The translations under genes and the position numbers were made by a program. From NCBI GenBank assembly GCA_934668605.1, contig CAKUNY010000048.1:1-13516 (forward strand): a stretch of DNA of 13,516 bases. Direction: 5' to 3'. The notes beneath the pieces were generated by a model. It saw only the letters and a program-made list of their open reading frames with translations, searched no databases and was not told the origin of the DNA. The stretch comes from an uncultured Oscillospiraceae bacterium. GTDB taxonomy: Bacteria > Bacillota > Clostridia > Oscillospirales > Oscillospiraceae. Shown here one piece after another: positions 8,201-13,500 of this stretch. The stretch's first letter is position 1. Every line of letters begins with the position of its first letter.

Positions 8201-9734
8201 CAAACCCGAAGATCCTACCCGCGAAGGCTACCGCTTCACCGGCTGGTATCTGGAGCCGGAATGCGAAAACGAATGGGAATTCTCGCTGCCTGTGACGGAA
8301 AACATGACGCTTTACGCAGGCTGGACGGAAAAACCCGTCGATCCGGTAGAAAACCTCCGGAACCTTCTTTCGAAGATCTCTGACGAGAAGAACGTGACGG
8401 CAGACGAGGCAGCGTTTGTGGAAGAAGCAGACGCCGTATACGGCAGCCTTGACAAGACGCAGAAGGCTTCCGTTACCAAGGCCGAAAGCACGAAGTTCAA
8501 AGCGGCCAAGAAGTCTCTTGCGGCAAACCGGAAGAAAGCCGCGAAGGTCAGCGAGATGATCGCCGAAAAGCTGCCGGCAACGCCGGAGGCGCTGACGATT
8601 TCCGAGCGCAGCGCAGTAACGAAGGCCGAAAACGCCTATGAAAAGCTGACGGACGCGCAGAAGACCTTCCTGACGGAAGAAGAGACGGCCAGACTGAACG
8701 CGTTCATCGCGAGAAGAGACTTCCTCACCGAGAACGAAGCGAAGATCAAGGCCGACGAAAAGGCAGCTGCCGCCGCCGAAAAGAAGATCAAGGCGCTTCC
8801 GAAGGTTTCCAAGATCGACTACACGGACAAAGAAGAGATCGAAGCGGCTCGCGCGGCGTATGAGGCTCTGACGGGCGATCAGAAGGCGCTTGTCACGAAT
8901 CTCGAGACGCTGACAGCGGCGGAAGATGCGCTCAAGGCGGCGCTCGAGTCTGTGAAGGAGCAGGAAACGAGCGCGGAGACCGTCATCGACATGATCAATG
9001 CCCTTCCCGAGACGATCGTCCACGACCACGACAGCAAGGAAGATCAGAAGACGATCGCGGCGGCAAGAGAAGCCTACGACGCACTCGACAAGATCGGCCG
9101 CGGCTTTGTCAGCAAGGACACGCTCAAGAAGCTGACGACCAAAGAAAAGGCGCTCAAGAAGCTCGTCTCGCAGGACACCAAGGACGAGAAGGCGGCCGCC
9201 AAGGTCATCGCCAAGATCGAAAAGCTTCCGGCAGCGGAAGACGTGATCGTGAAGAACAAGTCTGCCATCTCGGCGGCCAGAAAGGCTTACGACAAGCTGA
9301 ACGAGAACGCGAAGAAGTACGCGGACGACAACACTGAGGCGATGCAGAAACTCGCTGACTGCAAGGCTGCTCTGGAGCAGGCGGTTTTGGACGAGGAAGC
9401 GGCCGATGCCGCAGAAGCGCTCATCAAGAAGCTCCCGACGGCAAAGCGCGTGAATAAGTCTGACCGCGAGCAGGTCCAGGCGGCCTGGGACACATACGAC
9501 GCGCTGACGCCAAAGCAGAAGACGCTGATCTCCGACAAGAACGTTCAGAAGCTTCTCGACTGCTGCAAAGCTCTCGGCATCGAGACAGAGGAAATCGACA
9601 TCGAAGCGCTTCAGGAGCTTCAGGCCGAGCGTGAGCGCGCGGCGATCGCCATCGAGCAGTTTGTGATGGCCGAAGGCGATGAAGCCGACGAGGAAGTTTC
9701 CGAAGAGGTCTACGACGAGGCAGACGCAGAATAA
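2241..9734 (+). CDS. Giant secreted multi-domain protein with GLUG beta-helices and DUF4430 (2497 aa), under B12 riboswitch
   Basis: The start is ATG 2241, with AAAGGA at 2226-2231 and a clear signal peptide (MKKRLLSLLLALVMVVGMLP, cleavage near residues 25-26, VLA-AQ). Domains: 45-350 GLUG-type beta-helix (FAGTFDGQGHTVSGL); 350-665 three Ig-like sheets; 677-1045 second beta-helix; 1052-1220 two chitobiase-C-like repeats (ATIYYTTDGS); 1228-1530 third beta-helix; 1713-1840 DUF4430-like domain with SGWMGTLDGW around 1801-1810; 1856-1959 cadherin-like; 1962-2030 InlB/Flg_new repeat (FDAQGG, GWYLEPEC, YAGW); 2034-2463 six three-helix repeats; then an acidic tail. Probably an extracellular, extended adhesin-like protein that contributes to corrinoid capture, since DUF4430 is the transcobalamin C-terminal domain and the leader is a cobalamin riboswitch. 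No SLH, LPxTG or choline-binding motif is visible, so how it stays at the surface is unknown. Domain names are by pattern; direct B12 binding is inference. Confidence 0.88.
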   Translation: MKKRLLSLLLALVMVVGMLPTTVLAAQPAAPATVPEGLSENTGGSWDGESYDVSWYNTTDKEFTISDSAQLAGLARLTNGTAEGVTGAVSFSGTTVKLGADVSLGGMTWTSIGSFAGTFDGQGHTVSGLAGSALFKLLNSAGTIKNLTVDGAITTDKNYVAALVGTMNANTKLLNCVNRASVTGSDTAAGLVGSANGNAWTPLNPLISGCANFGTITATSGTASGLVAFGSYAYIYNCYNAGAVTAATHAAGIASVTSGSVQNCYNVGALTGAKRGAILSGGTNGSGNYYLAEDGLTGSAGVADKDGFATAMSVDALKALAPTLGWPFAADDGETQLNGGYPVFEYQKTGVYKDEADGLTLTGVSAKNGTLTCILDRTLRYTTLAAADFAVTVQSGTQAAAPVAVQAVSTNGSKAILTVPQLYSEAQPASYTYTVSFKGAAAKTGELTVPPFSLSDFDVDASSGTTYVYAVAPDGVMVDSAATEDMVFTYTVDDSTDAQTIEADYFEVYEENGVTYFCCEYPSFDYDVVSHTYHVSIQYKGGSKYTFEYDVDPINIASIDSFENPSKIFGYFAGDSKNATVKLTMSKTPVSTPAATDFSAYYTLSGSDEQHPVTFTSVSMSYTTVTLKFAPIAVGEDMQTATLYVGYKTGEKLASQPAPIPGSGSNWSDNVQKPAVGDGTQASPYQIGTAQELAWFAALVNGNLTDGTAKNRSAWAELTADISLNDTADWESWTVETAGLRVWKPIANWNHESANMGFAYNGTFDGHGHTISGMFIPCRATSNMEARGYWLGLFGLVEGTVKNVRVEKSVIDAFASRGVQCGGIAGAMLNGSITNCYTDIRAKASTTGLGKLGGIVGKLETGGYTSPSVIGCASSAHLIGEGKTWIGGIVGNTSSPTTENIMKITDCYFTGSISGTSQYTASGIANVNICQTYSQGAYTYYSPAEIRNCYAAGSYQVESGKLYAIANTVGYYDKSQAISTPENSFGNNYYLENADALDTTGAASCTEAALKAADMPAALGEAYAADTKSINGGFPVLAWQNSTAGATERVEAPIFTFTGGGLSWDITVSITSATPGAKIYFTVGGAVPSAENGTLYTEPFTILADEIRAIAVLDGMQPSLVNSANVTSAMTPTASPATGTYSEATDITLSSATKNATIYYTTDGSAVVTGGGSFENYVLSETAKEYTAPIRISGPCTLQAVAVADGMHISGILTENYSFKWSGEAPAGAGTAEDPYQIATPAQLAWFAALVNGTLDGMDKNAAACAKLTGDIDMGGYVYTPMEAFSGTFDGDGHTIRNLYFGDENGSTYADKNDPKALTLKNSGTIQNLTFAGADVNLKSGSVAMIAITNEGTISNCKNTVSVYSCSGVAGIAVTNAKTGRIEFCANTGTIGAVNYAQSGSDTQGAAGIAVTNNGAIRDCYNTGLIACAPVLKVYMGQIAGNTTSGSVIQRCYALGGISNWGTRTVDASDWGGWSGRNPYNSSKLGAQAGMLAGGVADESDIPTANATVEDSYFIPRVTLNGDQLKAVSLDNDCFRAVYQPKMSNDNYGQISAGFAGRSLIGDDAATRILKTGVAYYAFYDATNETYLALELSGAPASTTTATVDAALAEKQPQVTGKAGHYLDSSSANGYTATFSIYQVPSNTKTVRFLNTDKIQAYSTEADLTDYRAAKLTADTEDTVLAQVKQTWPEAYADISIALSYVDTNAQHSEFEGGTVSVIIENTTFTTASQSATGSDEPAWTGTLVNQKVKLTDGMTMMQAIITAAQQSDTNGKSVTIIGAEKNYISSINGLAEKQGKGAHSGWMGTLDGWFVSSGFGGFSTNDGSLRDGSVIRVMYTNSDNGGSDIGGAIEGDKNTTLKALSFTNAALTPAFSAQTNSYTLTLDDGAEETVITYTAANAVFQARAYLNDLKPNQWGYRSGESMTVKSGDTIYVLVGYTGWSSMQSGAKQTLYTITVSDPATTWTVDFDAQGGSAVAAQKVQKGEAVGKPEDPTREGYRFTGWYLEPECENEWEFSLPVTENMTLYAGWTEKPVDPVENLRNLLSKISDEKNVTADEAAFVEEADAVYGSLDKTQKASVTKAESTKFKAAKKSLAANRKKAAKVSEMIAEKLPATPEALTISERSAVTKAENAYEKLTDAQKTFLTEEETARLNAFIARRDFLTENEAKIKADEKAAAAAEKKIKALPKVSKIDYTDKEEIEAARAAYEALTGDQKALVTNLETLTAAEDALKAALESVKEQETSAETVIDMINALPETIVHDHDSKEDQKTIAAAREAYDALDKIGRGFVSKDTLKKLTTKEKALKKLVSQDTKDEKAAAKVIAKIEKLPAAEDVIVKNKSAISAARKAYDKLNENAKKYADDNTEAMQKLADCKAALEQAVLDEEAADAAEALIKKLPTAKRVNKSDREQVQAAWDTYDALTPKQKTLISDKNVQKLLDCCKALGIETEEIDIEALQELQAERERAAIAIEQFVMAEGDEADEEVSEEVYDEADAE
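2370..3290 (+). repeat. Beta-helix module 1 of the unit 1 protein
   Basis: Residues about 45-350: an opening FTISDSAQLAGLARLTNG, a WTSIGSFAGTFDGQGHTVSG core, then many short turns of the N-C-Y-N-x-G-x-V-T type (GCANFG, NCYNAG, NCYNVG), ending GGYPVFEYQ. It is paralogous to modules 2 and 3. Confidence 0.7.
4269..5375 (+). repeat. Beta-helix module 2 of the unit 1 protein
   Basis: Residues about 677-1045: it opens GDGTQASPYQIGTAQELAWF AALVNG, has YNGTFDGHGHTISGMF, repeated GGIAG/GGIVG turns and NCY motifs, and closes NGGFPVLAWQ. The opening recurs almost word for word in module 3. Confidence 0.75.
5394..5900 (+). repeat. Paired chitobiase-C-like beta domains
   Basis: Residues about 1052-1220 hold two copies of the pattern I-T-L/V-S-x-A-T-x-x-A-x-I-Y-Y/F-T-x-x-G, each followed by YTxPFTI or YTAPIRI and a hydrophobic A-V-A-x-x-D-G-M segment. 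This matches the chitobiase/beta-hexosaminidase C-terminal domain family, a non-catalytic spacer common in clostridial surface proteins. Confidence 0.65.
5922..6830 (+). repeat. Beta-helix module 3 of the unit 1 protein
   Basis: Residues about 1228-1530: it opens GAGTAEDPYQIATPAQLAWF AALVNG, has FSGTFDGDGHTIRNLYF, then turns such as NSGTIQNLTF, NEGTISNCKN and NNGAIRDCYN. Modules 2 and 3 are the closest pair. Confidence 0.75.
7378..7760 (+). other. DUF4430-like (transcobalamin C-terminal-like) domain within unit 1 protein
   Basis: Residues about 1713-1840: a strand GGTVSVIIENTTF, then a KLTDGMTMMQAIITAAQ helix, then HSGWMGTLDGWFVSSGFGGF and LRDGSVIRVMYT. This is the layout of DUF4430: beta strand, helix introduced by T/S-hydrophobic-M-xA, G-W-M-x-x-V/L-N/D-G loop, and L-x-D-G-D/S-x-I-x-x-x-Y end strand. 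The usual YxVNG is replaced by GTLDGW, so it is a divergent member. Confidence 0.6.
7806..8330 (+). repeat. Cadherin-like plus InlB-type module, copy in unit 1
   Basis: Residues 1856-2030. The cadherin-like beta sandwich (TLKALSFTNAALTPAFS ... YTLTLDDGAEETVITY ... GDTIYVLVGYTGWS) is followed by an InlB/Flg_new repeat. Nearly the same two-domain module, similar also at DNA level, occurs at 10762-11303 in unit 2. Confidence 0.8.
8340..9630 (+). repeat. Six three-helix repeats of about 70-75 residues
   Basis: Residues about 2034-2463. Units share a hydrophobic helix (V-I-x-x-I-x-x-L-P), a second helix A-x-x-A-Y-x-x-L, a turn T-x-x-Q-K-x-L-V-T and a third helix L-x-x-A-E-x-x-L. They are very rich in K, E and A and carry no cysteine except near the end (DCKAA, DCCKA). 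They probably form a stiff rod that spaces the functional domains from the wall. Confidence 0.75.
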
Positions 9735-9771
9735 GAAAAGAACCGGTTGAAATCCGGCAGGCACATCCATT

Positions 9772-9803
9772 TCAGTCCCCGATGCTGCGGCACCGGGGAC
9801 TGA
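9772..9803 (+). terminator. Hairpin after unit 1 gene, probable terminator
   Basis: TCAGTCCCCG (9772-9781) pairs perfectly with CGGGGACTGA (9794-9803), and the inner TGC/GCA extends the helix past one mismatch to a TGCG loop. The following ATCGCATCTTGATAAAA is not a good T tract, so termination efficiency is uncertain. It sits 37 nt after the stop codon and 28 nt before the next promoter. Confidence 0.55.
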
Positions 9804-9831
9804 TCGCATCTTGATAAAATTGCAAAAACAG

Positions 9832-9860
9832 TGGACTTTTCTGCTCTTTTGCGCTATAGT
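9832..9860 (+). promoter_or_regulatory. Promoter of unit 2
   Basis: TGGACT (9832-9837), 17 nt, TATAGT (9855-9860), the same elements and spacing as the unit 1 promoter at 1665-1693, with shared flanks (GTGGACTTTTCT before, ACATATG after). Its presence shows unit 2 is transcribed independently rather than as the tail of an operon. Confidence 0.75.
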
Positions 9861-9967
9861 ACATATGGTTATATTTCAGGATATCCCAACGGTATCCTAT
9901 CTTCAAAAACGCCGGGCCGGAGCGCGCGGCAGATAAGCATTACGATCACAATTACATATGTCAGTCA

Positions 9968-10217
9968 ACGAAGATTTGTAATCGCAGGTTATTGATCGAA
10001 CGATAGTCTGCGGTGAAAGAAAAATGAACCTACTCGCCCGGAACTGTGCGGATGAGCGGGTTTCCGAAGCAGCCAGCCAGAAGCGTCAGACAGCGCCTTG
10101 CCGCACGGCTGCGTGGCCGAAAGGCAGCCATTGTGGGGTTCCCCATGAGAAGGTAGGAAAGCCGCGCGGAACGCGGATGCGTCCATAGTCCAAGTCAGAA
10201 GAATCGCTGATCTTCGT
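9968..10217 (+). promoter_or_regulatory. Cobalamin (B12) riboswitch aptamer, copy B
   Basis: P1 is ACGAAGAT (9968-9975) with ATCTTCGT (10210-10217), identical to copy A. Core elements in order: GGTGAAA (10012-10018), ACTGTG (10043-10048), AGCCATTG (10126-10133), GAGAAGG (10147-10153) and the B12 box AAGTCAGAAGAATCGC (10192-10207). The B12 box has an A where copy A and the family consensus have G. The hairpin next to AGCCATTG keeps pairing: TGGG/CCCA here, TGGG/TCCA in copy A. The ligand and off-switch role are inferred from family resemblance, as for copy A. Confidence 0.85.
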
Positions 10218-10258
10218 CTGCGCGGGACGCTGTCTGTTTCTTGTCCCGGCGCGCGCGG
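10218..10258 (+). promoter_or_regulatory. Conserved hairpin of the expression platform, copy B
   Basis: CTGCGCG followed by GGAC (10218-10228) pairs with GTCC followed by a CGCGCGG arm (10243-10258). Relative to copy A the loop changes from TGTGTATG to TGTTTCTT and one A-U pair becomes a wobble pair, while the helix is kept. Confidence 0.5.
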
Positions 10259-10317
10259 AAGTTGGCTGGCAAAGAGCAGGTAGCACGATGATCCTACCGA
10301 AGAAAACGGAGCAGGGC

Positions 10318-10360
10318 GCCGGTTTGTTTCTATGCAGAAGCAGACCGGCTTTTTGTTTTT
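10318..10360 (+). terminator. Riboswitch-controlled intrinsic terminator, copy B
   Basis: GCCGGTTTGTTTC (10318-10330) pairs with GAAGCAGACCGGC (10337-10349), loop TATGCA, followed by TTTTTGTTTTT. Compared with copy A the outer G-U pair becomes G-C and one A-U pair becomes G-U, so the stem is preserved under substitution. Confidence 0.83.
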
Positions 10361-10503
10361 GCGCAGCACGCGGGGCAGGCCTGTGTTCAAAACCGCCCGG
10401 GAGGACATCCGAAAAAATGTGCAGGCAAGCGCTTGAAGCCGTGCAGACAGCTGCCGCTCCATACGCGTGCGCATCGGAAAACAAACGAGAAAGGAAACGG
10501 CAA
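10361..10503 (+). other. Leader between terminator and start codon of unit 2
   Basis: 143 nt unrelated to the corresponding leader of unit 1. It holds the ribosome binding site AAAGGA (10490-10495), 8 nt before ATG 10504. No gene or further strong hairpin was recognised. It contains no in-frame alternative start preceded by a good ribosome binding site. Confidence 0.6.
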
Positions 10504-13500
10504 ATGAAAAAGAGAATTTTCTCCCTGCTGCTCACGTTGGTCGTGCTCGTGGGGATACTGCCATCGACCGTTCGGGCAGCGCAGACGGAGCCGGAAAACA
10601 CGCCCGCGGCGCAGCTCGAGCTGCCGCAAGGCCGTGCGGAGGATGAAGCCGAAGCGCCGGAAGAAGAGGATGAAGCCTCGCCTTCCTCGCCCGCGGAAGC
10701 TCTGACGCCGCTGGAAGTATACAGTGATGTGCATCCTTTGGACGCCGCCGGCAGCGCGGAAAGCACCGCGCTCAAGGAGCTGTCCTTCACAAACGGCTCT
10801 CTTGCGCCGCAGTTTGACGCAGCCGTTACCGGCTACACGCTCACGCTGGATGACGGCGCGGAAGAGACGACGATTTCGTATGCCTCCGCCAATTCCGTGT
10901 TTGAAGCCAGAGCCTATCTCAACAGGCTGAGACCCAATGCAGCGGGTTATGCAAGCGGCGATACCATGCCGGTCAAGGCCGGAGACACCATTTATGTTCT
11001 GGTCGGCTACAGCGGCTGGAGCGGCAGTCCGTCCGGCGCGAAGCAGACGCTTTATACCATCACCGCTGCCGCGCCTGCGACGCCTGCTGCAACCTGGACA
11101 GTCACCTTTGACGCGCAGGGCGGAAGCGCGGTCGCGGCGCAGAGCGTTCTCAAAAATACAGCCGCCGCCGAACCGGATCCCCCGGAAAAAGACGGCTACA
11201 GCTTTTCCGGCTGGTATCTGGAGCCGGCGTGCAAAACCGTATGGGACTTCTCCCTGCCTGTGACGGGCGACATGACGCTTTACGCAGGCTGGATCGAAAA
11301 AGCAGGCACAGAAGCTTACAAAGACGCGCTTTCCGCGGTTTTGCAGTATGTCAAAGCTGCCGCCGGTGAGGACCCGGGGTATGTCCACAGCGGAAATCCC
11401 GGCGGAGAATGGGCGATCTTTGCCGAGGCCAGAGGCGGCGTTGACGCCAGAGGATGGTTTGCAACATATTTGCAGAATATGGCGCAGACCGTTGCCGAAA
11501 ACAAGGGAAAATTTGATACCACGCCCGCGCAGACCCAGCACACGGAATACGAGCGCGTGATCCTTGCGTTGACGGCGGCGGGAAAAGACGCTTCCGCTTT
11601 TACCGCTGCTGACGGCAAGGTCTACGACCTGGTCAAGCCGCTTCTCGACAAAAGCAGAAGCAGCGACTATACATATCAGGTTTCCGTGCAGGGCAGCAAC
11701 GGCACAGCCTTTGCGCTTCTGGCGCTGGATGCCGGAAGCTACTATCAAAATGCCGACGGCCGCGCCGCGCGCCGCGCGCTGGTCGAGCTGCTTCTTGAAA
11801 CGCAGATGGACTGCGGCGCTTGGGGTATCAACTATGAATCGGACGCACGCAGCGCCAATATCGACATCACGGCAATGATCGTGCAGTCGCTTGTGCGCTA
11901 TCTGTCAGAAGACGACGTGACAGAGGCAGTCGAGCGGGCGATGGCCTGGCTTTCTGCGCAGTTTAAAGCCGGCAGCTTCCGTTCCTCCGAAACTTCCGCG
12001 CAGGCCATTGTCGCGCTGTCCGCGCTGAACCGCGATGCGGCAGAAGATCCCGACTTCATAATGGCAAACGGCGTGAGCCTTCTGGATGATCTGCTTCGCT
12101 ATGCCGACAAGGCGACCGGCGGCTTCCTGCATGATACCGGAAGCGTCAACGGCATGGCTTCCGAGCAGGCAGCATATGCGCTTGTCGCGTATGACCGATT
12201 CCGCGAGGGAAAAACCGCGCTCTATGACATGTCTGACGTTATGATCGCTGCGCCTGATTCGGCCGAAAGCGTTGAGCGGCTGATCGAAGCGATCGCTGAG
12301 GCAGGCGTAGATGAAAACAGCTATGATGCTCTGGTAGAAGCGCGGCTGGCGTATGACAATCTGTCCGAGGCGGAGAAATCAAGGGTCACAAACCTTTCTG
12401 CTCTGGAAGATGCGGAGGCGCGCTATCAGGAAATTCTGAAACAGAAGAAGGACGAAGCGCTCGAGGAGCTGACAAGGAAATATAACATTTTCGATCTGAA
12501 GAAATACAGCAAAGCGGCGCAGAAGAAGCTGAAAGAGATCCTTCAGCAGGCGCGCAAGGATATCCGAAATGCAAGATCCTGTGAGCAGGTGGCGCTTCTT
12601 TTTGAAAACGCGCTTGCCGATCTGGATGCTGTGAAGCCCGGTGATATGGAAGTCACATTCCGTCTCATCGGTGCATTGGAGGCTACGCAGGATGTTGACT
12701 TGACGAATGACAGCTATCTGCCCGAATACGTCACATGGATCCCCACCACAACGTATGCGCTGCAGCAGGACGCAACGGTTTATGATCTCTACATGCAGGC
12801 CATGAACGACGCAGACCTGCGCTCGGTCGGTGAGGAGAACAACTACGTCAGCACGATCTACGCGCCCTCCTGCCTTGGCGGATACGCGCTCAGCGAGTTC
12901 ACCAACGGCAAACGCTCCGGCTGGATGTATACGGTCAACGGAACGCATCCGAATCAGGGTCTTCAAAACTGGACGCTCAACGACGGCGATGTCGTCATCT
13001 GGCACTATGTCAATGACTACTCGCACGAAGTTGCGGACTGGTTCGACGATCCGCAGTATCCGGCGCTTGGCAACGGCACCTACTATAACGGCTGGCTCTA
13101 CGCAAGAGACATCACGCCGGAGGAATATGTCGATGAGCTGCTTGGCGAAATTCTGAGCGTCGGCAAAAACGGCGCCGTTGAGCCGAAGCTGAAGCTCTCA
13201 GATATTGGAACGTCTGTGACATTCACCTTCAAACCCGACAAGGGATACCGCGTGAAGGACGTCAAGGTCGACGGCAAATCCGTCGGCGCGGTCACGACCT
13301 ATACGGTAGACAAGCTCACCGTCTCGACAAGAATTGAAGTCGAGTTCACGAACGGTACGCTTCCGTTTACGGACGTTTCAGAATCCGACTGGTTCTATGA
13401 CGACGTTGCATTCGTGTATGAAAACGGTCTGTTTGCCGGTACGAGCGACACAACGTTCTCTCCGAACGCATCCATGACCCGCGCGATGCTCGTCACGGTT

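Larger units (their letters stand above)
9832..10361 (+). repeat. Duplicated leader block, copy B
   Basis: Second copy of the regulatory cassette at 1665-2127. The main difference is about 68 extra nt between promoter and aptamer (9868-9945 region), including a small AGGATA/TATCCT hairpin (9878-9898) and a GC-rich stretch. The rest aligns nearly base for base. Confidence 0.9.

Noticed and set aside
8340..9630. CRISPR-like or tandem DNA repeat
   Set aside because: The periodicity is at protein level with strongly diverged DNA, and lies inside a coding region.
3807..9809. A 2000-codon open frame on the minus strand opposite the unit 1 gene
   Set aside because: Its translation is rich in R, V, A, D and G with no recognisable domain, as expected from the complement of a gene with GC-rich third positions. 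The plus strand has a signal peptide, ribosome binding site and clear domains over the same span.
10387..11748. Minus-strand open frames opposite the unit 2 gene and leader B
   Set aside because: They run through the riboswitch, terminator and the well-supported plus-strand coding start, lack ribosome binding sites and family features, and are composition artefacts.
11308..12230. Active squalene/hopene cyclase or protein prenyltransferase
   Set aside because: The protein is exported, fused to DUF4430 and SLH, and I saw no DxDD-type catalytic motif or zinc-ligand pattern. A binding barrel fits better.
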